Positions 9,201 to 19,738 of a DNA stretch of 64,000 bases are shown here, one piece after another (the first letter of the stretch is position 1; the number at the start of each line of letters is the position of its first letter). The notes beneath the pieces are model-generated. The model saw nothing but the letters and a program-made list of their open reading frames with translations, was not told the DNA's origin and ran no database searches. Source of the DNA: Lachancea thermotolerans CBS 6340. Lineage: Eukaryota; Ascomycota; Saccharomycetes; Saccharomycetales; Saccharomycetaceae. Location: positions 1,488,001-1,552,000 of the forward strand of contig NC_013082.1 of NCBI RefSeq assembly GCF_000142805.1. Direction: 5' to 3'. Both the position numbers and the translations under genes were made by a program.

Positions 9201-10388
9201 CTATTTCTTGCCCACAGTTTCCCATTCCTCATCGTCATCTTTGACAGTAAGCTTTGATGTGGATTCCTCAAGGGTGGCAACATCGTCTTGTTTCGTTTTT
9301 GGAACCGACTCGGATTCTGCCGTTTGTTCGTCGTCGTCTTCTGTCGAAAGCACATCAAAAGCGGACTTCTGGATCTTTGGAGTATCCTCTGCAGCTGCTG
9401 ATGACTTAGCAGTCTTTTGTTGTGTAGTCTTTCTAGAGTTCGAGCGTTGACCAAATCTAGAACCTCTGGCTCCGCCCCAGTCAAGCTCGGGCTCATCTTT
9501 GGGTCTTCTTTCAGGTCTCGATGGCTTCTGAGTGAAGTTGGAGCCTCTTACAGCGCCCCAGTCCAAATCTGGCTCCTCTCTTCTTGGTTTTCTCTCAGCA
9601 GAGGGATGAAAGCCCGAGCCTCTAACGGCATTCCAGTCGAGGTCTGGTTCTTCTCTTCTTGGCTTTCTTTCCTGGAAGCTAGAGCCTCTTGCAGAACTCC
9701 AGTCGATATCAATATCTTCTCTTCTTGGACCTCTGTCAGCGGAAGGATGGAAGCCAGAGCCTCTGGCAACACCCCAGTCCAGGTCAGGCTCCTCCCTTCT
9801 AGAGCCCTGGAAGGCAGAGCCTCTGGCGCCGCTCCAATCAATGTCGTCGAAGCCGCCCATTCTGTCACCACCCCTGAAGCCACCTCTTTGAGGAGCAGCA
9901 ACAGAAACGTAAACCATACGCTCATTGAGCTTAGTGGCGTTGAACTTAAGAGACGCTTCTAAAGCATCACGGTCGCACAGGGTAACAAATGCAAAACCTT
10001 TAAGTCTAGTAGGTTCATTGTAGTCTCTGGGCGCGGCGACGTCTTCGACCGCGCCAGGTCTGTTCAAACCATCTTCAAACCAAGCTTTAATACCATCTTC
10101 CAAAACATCCCATGGCAAGTTATTGATCACAGCTCTATAAGGAGGATGGTTTGGAATGTCGTACTGTACGCGCTCTGACCTCTCTGGGGCCAAGGCAGGG
10201 TCCAAGCGAGAGCCTTTGCCACCTCCGCCAAAGTTCTCCATTGGGGACAGAGCGCTAGGTCTCCCTGATTGGATAGGAATGTTAATCTTCTCTAAGTCAA
10301 CTTCTTCTTCAGCCCACGATTCACCGAACGACTCATCGTTCAGGAACGAGTTCAGATCCATCTTGACACTCTTTTTTGGTGGCACCAT
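9201..10388 (-). CDS. TIF3: Translation initiation factor eIF4B
   Basis: 395 residues from the ATG at 10388 (S. cerevisiae about 436). The start is chosen because MVPPKKSVKMDLNSFLND matches the family N-terminus; the 13 upstream codons are read-through. It stimulates eIF4A helicase and mRNA recruitment. A single RRM spans about residues 85-157. After it come six tandem copies of a unit with core DxDWxxARGSxF, separated by Arg/Glu-rich spacers, in about 9445-9850; these repeats bind the 40S subunit in the yeast protein. The C-terminus is acidic. An RRPE and a PAC motif lie 105-136 bp upstream. Confidence 0.95.
   Translation of the reverse strand: MVPPKKSVKMDLNSFLNDESFGESWAEEEVDLEKINIPIQSGRPSALSPMENFGGGGKGSRLDPALAPERSERVQYDIPNHPPYRAVINNLPWDVLEDGIKAWFEDGLNRPGAVEDVAAPRDYNEPTRLKGFAFVTLCDRDALEASLKFNATKLNERMVYVSVAAPQRGGFRGGDRMGGFDDIDWSGARGSAFQGSRREEPDLDWGVARGSGFHPSADRGPRREDIDIDWSSARGSSFQERKPRREEPDLDWNAVRGSGFHPSAERKPRREEPDLDWGAVRGSNFTQKPSRPERRPKDEPELDWGGARGSRFGQRSNSRKTTQQKTAKSSAAAEDTPKIQKSAFDVLSTEDDDEQTAESESVPKTKQDDVATLEESTSKLTVKDDDEEWETVGKK
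9445..9850 (-). repeat. Six-copy tandem repeat inside TIF3
   Basis: Coding tandem array of about 25-codon units, each with DxDW and RGSxF cores: DDIDW, DLDW, DIDW, DLDW, DLDW and ELDW variants in order from the N-terminal side. The DNA copies are still visibly alike (the repeated string cttcttgg and neighbours). Copy number in such arrays varies between yeasts. Confidence 0.8.
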
Positions 10389-10809
10389 TTTGAAGATTTG
10401 ATTTGATTCCCTTTCCAGTACCTTCACACGCCCGAAACCGTTGTGATTCTTAATTTACTGAGTGTAAGGTCTTACTTAAACTATAGTTTACTAAAAATTT
10501 TCACTCAATCAGCTACGCGATGAGCTTCTCTGGATTTTCGTTAGTCGTTAGAAAAGACATCAACATATAGTGGAAGGAAGCAACGATAAAATATAGAATT
10601 GCGCTTTAAGGTTGGAAGAAGCTGCGAAACGTAGAAATCACTCAGTGACCTGTAAACAACTTCGTCAGTTGCTGCAGCACAAGACTCTCAAGAGCTCTTC
10701 GTTCCGCGACGATTGTTAGAGCTGCGCTCCAACAGGCTATTTCAGTGTGAACAGACACTCACATCTTGAGACTACATCGGCGGGACTGGTTGCTCAGGAT
10801 AATAGCGCG
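10389..10809. other. Divergent promoter between TIF3 and FMP27
   Basis: 421 bp. It contains the RRPE+PAC pair nearer TIF3 and nothing else recognisable. The FMP27 frame is open back to a GTG at 10747, but the first ATG is at 10810. Confidence 0.6.
10493..10524. promoter_or_regulatory. RRPE + PAC ribosome-biogenesis motif pair in the TIF3 promoter
   Basis: AAAAATTTTCA at 10493-10503 is a complete RRPE (Stb3-type), and GCGATGAG at 10517-10524 is a complete PAC site (Dot6/Tod6-type). They lie 105-136 bp from the TIF3 start. Together they mark growth-regulated ribosome and translation genes in budding yeasts. Confidence 0.65.
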
Positions 10810-13800
10810 ATGAGCTGGGAACAGACAACAGATTTTGCTCTAAAGCACAAGTACATTATTCTGGTGTTTGTGGAAGCAGCGGTGGGATGGGCAGTGTTCC
10901 AATGGATTCTTTTCAAGCTTCTTGGAATATCCGTAGGAATAATAGACCCTTTAAGATTACGAGTTCGCTCGCTGCGGTTCCGTGAAATATTGAGAATCAG
11001 GTTTGTGTATTACTCTTTATGGAACCATGGAATAGTTGTCCACGGGCTTCAACTTAACTTGCCCTACAAAAGGCAGGTCAAAGAGTCTGCCAAAAGTAAT
11101 AAGCCTAGCCCTAAAAATTACTTTAGCGTACCGCGCTGGGCACAATGGCTCATCATAAGATTTCTCAATCTTTTCAAAGAATACAACTTTGTTTTAGAAA
11201 AGATCGAGATTAACGGGGTTTATGTCGAGCTCTTAACTGCAAAGCTAGTGGGTAATCGCGAACATATGAGGGTTTCAATTTATATGAAGGATGTGACAAA
11301 AACAGATATCATGAAATGTGACGGGACGCTTTTGGAATTCTCAGGTAGAATTAATTTTCAGCATCCCATTCTTCCTTTGGAAGACATGTCAATTGATATC
11401 AAGTTGAGAGACGTGTCAATTTCTTATGATCAACTCACGAAAAGCATCGAGTCAGCTTATCAGCAAAAGGCAGCTGAGCGCAGTGAAGCTCCAGCTAACG
11501 AGTCACACAAAGATCATTTTCAGACAAACATGCAACCCGTTACGACTGGCGAGTCAATTGAGTACATCAAGTCGCTATTGCTCAAAGCGAGTGATTTTGT
11601 CACAATGTTCGATAGGTTTTATGTTGCGCTTGACACTGTGTGCCTAGCTGACATCCCTTTCACAAGACACCCTGAGCTTCGAAAAACTGCTGATCATCTC
11701 AAGTTTAAGGTCGATGCTTCAAACGTGACATTATCGATTAATAGGCTTAAGGTTGGTTCGCCGGGCTTTAAATTACTTTTTTCTCCTGGCGATAGCCCTT
11801 TGAGCCTCAAAAGCACTATATCTTCTATCGCTTTCAGCTCATCACGGGTCGAGGATGATAAAGCGCTAAGCTCCAAGCCATACAACTTTTGTGAGATTCC
11901 TAGCGTTTCGCTCTATGGAGACACTAATTTACTATCCCTAAGGTCACTCGAAGAAGATGGCAACCCCCTCAACACAGTACTGAAACTCGTTGGTCATGTG
12001 TCGTCCCCAGTTGTCGATTTCGAGATTTCTCAACTTTCTTTCATGAAAGCATTTAAGGATAACTTGAAGGTATTTCAATCGTTGTTATCCGATGATATCA
12101 CTGTCCCGGTGGTGGAGAGCAGATACGAGCAGACGTTGAAGAGGAAGCAGGCTGTGGCATCGTATTTTCAGCATATCTTACCCATGATTGAATCAAAGGT
12201 TACCATTGAGGACCCAATGATTCTTATAAGCGACGATTGTGAGCTTTTGGTTCAGAAGTGCTCAATTTTATCAATCCAAACAAGATCAACAAAGTATGCT
12301 TTAGGAGGAGAGCAAAAAAAAGAGGAGGTTTTCTATAAACTACGGAACTCCGTCGAAATGACTGATTATAACTTTACTTATCAAGATAAAGTTCGAAAAT
12401 TTGAGCACCAAATCTTGGCCATCGACAGTGTTTCAATGTTGAGTTTTTCTCAACTAATCCCAATTCCACTAGTAGGATGTACTATTAATGTTGATGTATT
12501 CAATTTGGATTTGTCCGAGCTATCGACTTTAATGGCATTGAACAAAATATTCAGAAAGACGAACTCTAAAATGTTGTTGGTTGAGGATGAATACTTCGAT
12601 GATTTGTATTGCAAGTTCTCTGAGATGCTTGAGGCAGCAGCGCAGAAAGGCTCCAAGCTAGATTTTCAGTGCAATGAAACTGATGATTGTCCTACGTCTC
12701 TGTTGTTCAAACCTCTACCTTCATTCTTTGATGGGATTCGAGGATGCGTTTGTGGCGTCTCAATTACTGTCGGGGCCCGCTCAGTCTTCATGTCAAAAGA
12801 TGTCCTCACTGATTTGCGACCTCAAAGCCCCGAGGACTTGGTCAATGGAGAGTTGAGAAAGATGTCTCATAGCGTTGAGAAAGTCAGCTTTTACCTGAGC
12901 AGCAGCAATAGTGCAGCGCCTTCCATGAATGATGTCGGAGGCTCTGACGATTCTACACTGGCAGAATCGGCGAAAATGTTTTCCTATGATGAACTTGGGC
13001 TTGAAGATAGTAATTCGAGTTTTTCGAGCAGCAAGGATTGTGTATGGCTTTTTCGCTGCGTTTTCCAGGATATGGTCACAACATTATACTCCGAAAAAAG
13101 AACGAAACGGCAGGCGCTTTGTGCAAAGACAATATGCAAACTTCCTGAGTTCGAAGCGTCTGTCTATCCTAGCGGACCCTTGGATGAGAAAGGAGAGGTT
13201 GGTTCGAATAAAATCCTCACACGTTTTGGTTTCAGTGAATGCGAAATGATGTTTTCTCTGATGACGCTATTTTTGGTTTTTTCAGCAATTCACACCTTTC
13301 GACAGACCTTCGCGTCTGATGTTAATAAGCATGGCAGAGACTCGAAGGCCAAAAAGCACCTAGCATTAGATCTTCGCAAGCCAAGCCAAAAATCTCCCCT
13401 ATCACGCTTAATTAAAACGGACACTTTGGACGTTTTCCAGGTCGATTTTAACGCAAAAGCTCTTAACATGGTAATAATTTTACCTAATGGCGTAAAAACA
13501 AGGCTCGAAATGTTCCAAACGAGCCTCGGCTGGGCGAACATATCTGAAATCTCTCTTCAGGGTCACTTTTTGAGATTTTGCGTTGAGTCCCCCCAGATAA
13601 CCAACACATGGGTAAGGATGGCAACTGTCGTAAACTTTAAAATTGAAGGTGATATATATCACATCTTTGAGCAGATACAAAAGCCTCCAGAAGGCACACC
13701 GAAGCCCTCAGTGGTCCTATCAAATGAGATGTGGCATTTCAATATCCCTCATGGATTTGCGATGTGCCGAATAATCGATAACATAACAACAACTGCTAAG

Positions 13801-16800
13801 AGTATAAAACAAATGGTTCACTCTTTGAAAACATCAGAAAGGGACTCTGTGATTCACCCGCACGTTTCAAATCCGGTTCTTTTCCCAGTAATTACGCTTA
13901 AATCTTACCGGTGGATTTTTAGTGTTGAGGATGACGCTTTTGAGTCCCAACTGGGAATGATTTTCCAGGTTGGCCTTGAGGAGCAACGTTCTCGTATTGA
14001 AAAGTACAATCTGTTTGAAAGAAGCATCGCTAAGGAACTGTCAACAAGACAAAAAGGGCTTGAAAGACGTGAAACAACTTTAGTCAACTTGAAAGAAAAA
14101 AGTGATCAAGATCACGCTCCAGAAGACAAAGCTCCTTCTAGAAACAACAGCGAATCCATGTTACCACGCCAGGGCGTCGAATGGGCGACGCAGGAATCAG
14201 ATCGTTATAAAGAGTACCACCAGTTCCTCGAAAATGCAGAAACAAGAGCAAAGGAATTTTATGCTCTACAAAAACAAATATCATTGTCATGGATTAGAAG
14301 GATACAATCGTTCAAAATGAAGGAACGGATTGACTTCAGCAAGAACTTTGAATATTTATGGGGTAAGATTAACCCCAATTGCTTCCCTCCGGGTGCCAAT
14401 AAAAAGATAGTTGCATTTTTATCTTCGCCGCCTTTAATGAATATGATCATTGAACGAATCAATGTTACAATATCGCAGCCCTCATTTGGCATTGAAAAGG
14501 TGCCTGATTTTATCAATGATGTTGGAAAGGGTGTTCCGAGAGAGACAAAGTACTCAATCATGGTTCCTATGCACCTTAATGCTGAATTTGGGGAAATTAG
14601 AAGCCATTTGAAAGATTACCCGCTTCCTTTCGTTCATATACCGGACTTTACCGACTCGCAGTCTGATGCCGATTTTGTCCCAATCCACATTCATGGTGAT
14701 ATCATAATTTCAGAAGATAAACTTTGGTCTGAAAAGGAATTGCGGACTCTCTTTGTTCCCCTAGTGCCATCCGCGACACTCGAAAACGATGACGAACTAT
14801 ACTCCATCCTTGTTCCAAGAACTTTAACGGCTATTAAGACATATACAAGCTTAGAATTTGAGCTCAATTCCGAAGAAACAACAATGGTAACTTGGAATGG
14901 GTCATATTCACCTGCCATACAGCAAGTCATGCAATGCTTTGAGAACTTTTCAAAACCACCCATCGATCCTTCGCCTAAATTAGGATTTTGGGATAAAATT
15001 CGTGAAACTTTCCACGCAAGGGTTGCAGTTAAATGGAATCGCGGCGGGCAGTTGAACGTTGCTTTAAAAGGTGGCAAAAGTCCTTACATGATGGGAGGTG
15101 AGTCTGCTGGATTCATTGTCGGGCTCAAAGGAAAAGTCGCAGTTGGTTGCAACAAGAGCGATGACTCGAAAAAATTTGTCTCTTTGGCTTCAGATGAGAT
15201 CTTCTTTTCAATTCCAAACTACTTTGCAAAGCCATTATTCTCATGGTCCAGCAGTAGTAAGAACTTCTTTTTCTTTCCAAGCTACGATAACACAAATCTT
15301 CAACAACACGCTTTTTTTTACCATCTTATCGATCTTCCAGACGCGAACAGTTTATCTCAAGATATGAAAGTAATGCGCGATTCATTCTTTGAAAAAACAG
15401 CTATAAGGCTAACTGGCGGAATTACTCTTAATGTGGGCATTGTATTTGAGAGAATGAAAAACGGACGTGATTGTAGAACGCTGGAATCCAAACCCCATTG
15501 GGAAACGCGTTTGTGTAACCCTGTTTTCGTCAAGGAACTTTCCAAGCATGACTCATTCGGTGGCTTCCGAAGCGATTTCATTCACCTGTCATTTACCCTT
15601 CTTTCAAGCAACGAGAATGCTTACAACGTTTTGCAGCTTACTCCAGGCGGCTTCAAGACTTTTTTTGGCTGGTGGAAAAGTTTCTCAGGAATTTTACCCG
15701 TCCGGCGCGGGCCCTTGTTTGGCATGGATAGCATGAGTCCTAAGTTTGGTCTCCATCTTTATACCATATCCTATCATGCAGATGTTGCTCCGCTTTTTAT
15801 TAGTCATATTCATAATGTTTTCGACTTAAACAGTGATGCAAGGAAGAAAGACGGCCAGTCGACTGATTTTGTGGGTTTAAAGGCCAAGACGGAACATTTT
15901 GTGATGGACCTGCATCAAAGAAGAGAGGTGATGCATGAGTACAAACCTGTTTTAGAGACAACAAAAAAGAATTCGAAGTTAGCTTTCAACGGTGGCGATG
16001 TATCAACGTTTGAAATAGACGTAAGAACAGTCAGGGCCCAATTCAAGGAAAGTTCTTCGGTAGATAGGGAAAGCTCATTATTTGAGATCTCCGATGATGA
16101 TATGACTTGGTTTGATGTTGCTGATTTTAAGGAGGTTCACTGCGATAGCTTGGAGGACCGCATACCTTCAGTATCTATTGACTCGTTGGTGTACTCTCCC
16201 AAATTTGTTTACAGAAAGCACGCCAGCTATGGTGATAAGTATCAAGTTGATTTCGAGACCTGTGAGAAAATTGAGCCTTTTCAGAACTCTAACTATCATG
16301 ACTGCTCATTACACGATAATGTGCGATCGCCAGTATACCTGATTGATAACAGGCTCAAAGCTTTGGAGGCTAAACGTAAAGAGGTCGAAAATCAAATTAA
16401 TGAAATTTCCACTGAGAGTGGTAAAAACAAAAGGGACTTGAGTCTTAAGTTAGGGAAGATAAAGGAGGCGATTTCTCAGGTTTCCAAGCTTTTGACCGAT
16501 TTTGAGGAGTTTGAAGATTACGATGTGACTGAACAAGGTGACGTTTCAGCATCAAACACTAGTAATGAAAAAGACAACGATTATGCAGAATGTGAGTGGC
16601 TAACAAAGAAGTCATTTTCAAAAACTTTTGAACATCGCTTTTTCATATTCTGTATGTTTTTGAAATGGAACGAAACGGTCAGGGATACTGTTTACAGTTA
16701 CGTTCACCTGATCGATTTGAATAGGGAGTTTGCTTACATTACAAACCATAAAGCTGTCCAGAAGCTCGAAGATTTCCTCAGAGACAACGCAGATGAAAAC

Positions 16801-19143
16801 ATCAAGAAGTTGTCGACAAATGAAACGTCTAAACATGAAAAAACGCCAAGCTTAATGAATGAGTCAGTCAGGAGCTTGGATGCTAATGAAGACATCCTCT
16901 CGGTTTTTGAGGAGGGACTAAGGACTTTAAATGCTGGTTTCGATTACATCACACATGACAATCATGTAGTACAGTTTATTGCTCCTCAAATCCAGCTGAC
17001 AACAACCAGGAAATCCGAAGTATGCACGATGATTACAGCACCCAGCATAAAACTCAAGACCATAGGTTTTGACACGAACACTACTGAAAACGAGAACAAT
17101 TCTGATGTGTTCATGAACCGCTACAGTGTAGCTCTGCTAAAGGCAAACGTCTTTGTATTTCATAAGGACAATTTCGAAAATTACCACGACGTTTTCTTTA
17201 GTTCAGAGGGATATGACCAACTCAAAGGTGATAATTGGCAGCCGTGGTTGGGTGTTGAGCTGTGCTTTGATTCTAAGGCCTTAGTTAATGACGCACTGAT
17301 CAGGGATCTCTCCGGTATTTTTAGGTTCGACAGGGTATTTTCTTTCGCGAATATTTCTAGTTCAGGAGACACAAAGCTAGAGAATCGCATGATTTGCCAG
17401 CTTCCAAGAACCATTATCAGCTCCAATTCAAGGCAATATTTGGCTCTTTATGACGTTGTCACTCATCTACTTATTTATGTTGAGCCAAAGAGCGCCCATC
17501 TGAGAAAGGAAGTGGAAAAGCTTATGTTGAGCTATGATTCGACTAACATTGCACATTTGAAAAAGGTTGCCATGGACTTGCAGCAAAAGGTAGTAGCTCT
17601 GAATTTAATTGAAAAGGAGCTGACATTTAGGCGCCCTATCCTGGAAGCTGACGGAATCGATGACCTGAAAACAATTCGCAAAAACAAAAACGAATCATTA
17701 ATTGGGTTGTACATTTTGATGAAGGTTTTGAATACAGGAAGTCAAGAACAAGCGGCTAACGATCAGAGAATGTTATGGGACCTTGAAGCCAAGGAGATAA
17801 TTCTACATATGTTGCATGAAGATGGCGGTCCATTCTTAGATGTTGCGTTAGCCAAGTCATTTTTCCAGCGTATTCAGTCGTCCTATGGTTATAACAGCAA
17901 TAGAGTGGTGATTGGGATTGCGCAAATATTCAATCTCGATCGAGATGTCTTGTTTCATAGCTTAATGAGCCCCTCAGAAGGAAGAAAAGGAGAACTTGAT
18001 CACGGGCTGTCAAAGAAGCCCATGATTGAACTCGAATGGGAAATAGAAAGACCAGTTGGTGGTATGAAGGTTATCAAAAACGCCATCTCGGCGTTCCAAG
18101 GGTTAGATATCAACGTGGAGCAGGAAACCCTTTCAAAAATAGTTAAATGGGTTTTCCCTAGTGAAATCGAGCAGTACATCGATGGCCCTCAAAAACAGGC
18201 CTCAGCGAAAGAATCAGATGATGATGTCACGAGCAGTATGTCAGGACAACAAAGCTTGACCATTGGGGAAATTAATGACGACCCACAATCATCTCAACCA
18301 GACCCACAGGATGTTAACGAAATGTTCAAAAGATCATCAGATTATATGGTCATTGACAGGATGGTGGTTAACAGTTTTGTTCTCACTATTAGCTATCGTG
18401 GCCATGGCGCCAAAAGGCTCATCAATGTTACACACTTTGGGTTCCTTTTCCCGCATCTTACGATCATTAATCAAACCATGAGGATGGTGGATTTAGTCAT
18501 GGTTCTTAAGCAAGTTATTCTCAAGTCGCTTCTTAAGCATGCTGGGAAATTCCTAGGCAACAAGCTGAAAAAGCACAATGTTCGAGTCGATTCTCCTGGC
18601 CCTCAGCTGCAACAGCTTTCGAGTTACCGCACTTTTACGAATGTTGATGATCTGAAAGTCAAGGGTCCTCAAAAGAAGACTGTTTCGGAGCATCAAAGCT
18701 CGACCCAGTCTCCCTCGGAAAATCAAAGTAATGACCAAGGTTACGCTGTGCCTGAAAAAAATGCACATGAAGGCTATGTCCATCAAGAGAAAGCGATTGA
18801 AAAACCACCTGCTAAAGGGCAAGATGCGTCTGAAGAGCCTCAAAGCTTTTCGAACATAGAGGAAGAGGCCAGCAAACACGACCAAAAATCGCTGAAAATA
18901 GGCCAAGTCTCTGGCCTGAGCGTTCATGAAAATAAGAAACACCATGCGCGGACACAAGAGATAGAACAAAACCAACAAGAACAAACTGCCATCAAGGATA
19001 GGGCTTCTTCAGGCAAGGAACTTGATTGGCTGCAAAACCATAACACCAGCCAAAATAAAAAGCGCAGCAGCACCGTTCAGGGTGAAAAACACAACAGGGA
19101 AAAAGAGCAAGTTCCAATAGAAAAAAGTCACAGCTTAGATTGA
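10810..19143 (+). CDS. FMP27: Giant bridge-like lipid-transfer protein (Hobbit/BLTP2 family)
   Basis: 2777 residues from the ATG at 10810; S. cerevisiae Fmp27 is about 2628. The upstream GTG at 10747 is not used as a start. Family members form a long hydrophobic groove at ER-plasma membrane contacts that carries phospholipids. An N-terminal membrane anchor (about residues 15-45, KYIILVFVEAAVGWAVFQW) is followed by repeating beta-groove sequence over the whole length. A basic C-terminal segment (about 2545-2620, TISYRGHGAKRLINVTHFGF) matches the conserved end of the family. The last 190 residues are Gln/Lys/Ser-rich and probably disordered. SST2 nearby supports FMP27 rather than the paralogue YPR117W. 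Confidence 0.92.
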   Translation: MSWEQTTDFALKHKYIILVFVEAAVGWAVFQWILFKLLGISVGIIDPLRLRVRSLRFREILRIRFVYYSLWNHGIVVHGLQLNLPYKRQVKESAKSNKPSPKNYFSVPRWAQWLIIRFLNLFKEYNFVLEKIEINGVYVELLTAKLVGNREHMRVSIYMKDVTKTDIMKCDGTLLEFSGRINFQHPILPLEDMSIDIKLRDVSISYDQLTKSIESAYQQKAAERSEAPANESHKDHFQTNMQPVTTGESIEYIKSLLLKASDFVTMFDRFYVALDTVCLADIPFTRHPELRKTADHLKFKVDASNVTLSINRLKVGSPGFKLLFSPGDSPLSLKSTISSIAFSSSRVEDDKALSSKPYNFCEIPSVSLYGDTNLLSLRSLEEDGNPLNTVLKLVGHVSSPVVDFEISQLSFMKAFKDNLKVFQSLLSDDITVPVVESRYEQTLKRKQAVASYFQHILPMIESKVTIEDPMILISDDCELLVQKCSILSIQTRSTKYALGGEQKKEEVFYKLRNSVEMTDYNFTYQDKVRKFEHQILAIDSVSMLSFSQLIPIPLVGCTINVDVFNLDLSELSTLMALNKIFRKTNSKMLLVEDEYFDDLYCKFSEMLEAAAQKGSKLDFQCNETDDCPTSLLFKPLPSFFDGIRGCVCGVSITVGARSVFMSKDVLTDLRPQSPEDLVNGELRKMSHSVEKVSFYLSSSNSAAPSMNDVGGSDDSTLAESAKMFSYDELGLEDSNSSFSSSKDCVWLFRCVFQDMVTTLYSEKRTKRQALCAKTICKLPEFEASVYPSGPLDEKGEVGSNKILTRFGFSECEMMFSLMTLFLVFSAIHTFRQTFASDVNKHGRDSKAKKHLALDLRKPSQKSPLSRLIKTDTLDVFQVDFNAKALNMVIILPNGVKTRLEMFQTSLGWANISEISLQGHFLRFCVESPQITNTWVRMATVVNFKIEGDIYHIFEQIQKPPEGTPKPSVVLSNEMWHFNIPHGFAMCRIIDNITTTAKSIKQMVHSLKTSERDSVIHPHVSNPVLFPVITLKSYRWIFSVEDDAFESQLGMIFQVGLEEQRSRIEKYNLFERSIAKELSTRQKGLERRETTLVNLKEKSDQDHAPEDKAPSRNNSESMLPRQGVEWATQESDRYKEYHQFLENAETRAKEFYALQKQISLSWIRRIQSFKMKERIDFSKNFEYLWGKINPNCFPPGANKKIVAFLSSPPLMNMIIERINVTISQPSFGIEKVPDFINDVGKGVPRETKYSIMVPMHLNAEFGEIRSHLKDYPLPFVHIPDFTDSQSDADFVPIHIHGDIIISEDKLWSEKELRTLFVPLVPSATLENDDELYSILVPRTLTAIKTYTSLEFELNSEETTMVTWNGSYSPAIQQVMQCFENFSKPPIDPSPKLGFWDKIRETFHARVAVKWNRGGQLNVALKGGKSPYMMGGESAGFIVGLKGKVAVGCNKSDDSKKFVSLASDEIFFSIPNYFAKPLFSWSSSSKNFFFFPSYDNTNLQQHAFFYHLIDLPDANSLSQDMKVMRDSFFEKTAIRLTGGITLNVGIVFERMKNGRDCRTLESKPHWETRLCNPVFVKELSKHDSFGGFRSDFIHLSFTLLSSNENAYNVLQLTPGGFKTFFGWWKSFSGILPVRRGPLFGMDSMSPKFGLHLYTISYHADVAPLFISHIHNVFDLNSDARKKDGQSTDFVGLKAKTEHFVMDLHQRREVMHEYKPVLETTKKNSKLAFNGGDVSTFEIDVRTVRAQFKESSSVDRESSLFEISDDDMTWFDVADFKEVHCDSLEDRIPSVSIDSLVYSPKFVYRKHASYGDKYQVDFETCEKIEPFQNSNYHDCSLHDNVRSPVYLIDNRLKALEAKRKEVENQINEISTESGKNKRDLSLKLGKIKEAISQVSKLLTDFEEFEDYDVTEQGDVSASNTSNEKDNDYAECEWLTKKSFSKTFEHRFFIFCMFLKWNETVRDTVYSYVHLIDLNREFAYITNHKAVQKLEDFLRDNADENIKKLSTNETSKHEKTPSLMNESVRSLDANEDILSVFEEGLRTLNAGFDYITHDNHVVQFIAPQIQLTTTRKSEVCTMITAPSIKLKTIGFDTNTTENENNSDVFMNRYSVALLKANVFVFHKDNFENYHDVFFSSEGYDQLKGDNWQPWLGVELCFDSKALVNDALIRDLSGIFRFDRVFSFANISSSGDTKLENRMICQLPRTIISSNSRQYLALYDVVTHLLIYVEPKSAHLRKEVEKLMLSYDSTNIAHLKKVAMDLQQKVVALNLIEKELTFRRPILEADGIDDLKTIRKNKNESLIGLYILMKVLNTGSQEQAANDQRMLWDLEAKEIILHMLHEDGGPFLDVALAKSFFQRIQSSYGYNSNRVVIGIAQIFNLDRDVLFHSLMSPSEGRKGELDHGLSKKPMIELEWEIERPVGGMKVIKNAISAFQGLDINVEQETLSKIVKWVFPSEIEQYIDGPQKQASAKESDDDVTSSMSGQQSLTIGEINDDPQSSQPDPQDVNEMFKRSSDYMVIDRMVVNSFVLTISYRGHGAKRLINVTHFGFLFPHLTIINQTMRMVDLVMVLKQVILKSLLKHAGKFLGNKLKKHNVRVDSPGPQLQQLSSYRTFTNVDDLKVKGPQKKTVSEHQSSTQSPSENQSNDQGYAVPEKNAHEGYVHQEKAIEKPPAKGQDASEEPQSFSNIEEEASKHDQKSLKIGQVSGLSVHENKKHHARTQEIEQNQQEQTAIKDRASSGKELDWLQNHNTSQNKKRSSTVQGEKHNREKEQVPIEKSHSLD

Positions 19144-19738
19144 GACGATGTGTGTTACCCCGGAACGGCGGTTCAGTGAACGAGGATCAAAACTCAACAA
19201 TTATGCTAAATGGTGGCCATTTTTTGAAAGTGACTGGCTAATGTTCCAATCACGAGGTCAGATGTTCCGTGTGTCAAGGACTTATAAGATCTTTTTTTCT
19301 CTTGAAGCATCTGTGCGAATCCTAACATCTGTAACGTATTTGAGCTCAACCACATCTGCTGCAAATAACTGAACTGTGTATTATATAATAAAACATGGAA
19401 TTGACCTTACTCATGATACTCGAGCTGAAGCCCGCCTCCATCATATAAAGGTACATACGCAGATTGCGAGAGTAAGAAAATCCAGATTGAATATCATATA
19501 CTGAAGTTGCGAGTGTAAAAAAGCATTTTATGATTTTGAAAAAGGGAAGGGCCAAGGACTTTTAAGAAAAACAAGAAATGGGCACATTTGCAATTAAGGA
19601 CCTCTTATGTTTAACAGCCTAATTACCACATTTTTTCTTGAATTTACGGTAATTCTCCCTTGCCAAAATTTACAGCTTACAGAAGTATTTAAAAAATTAG
19701 TGCAGCCGCTCAAAACTTAAAAACCCAAAGAATATGCT
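19144..19738. other. Intergenic spacer FMP27-MMS1
   Basis: 595 bp, A+T-rich toward MMS1. It holds only short meaningless frames. No RNA gene, repeat or solo LTR is recognised. Confidence 0.6.
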
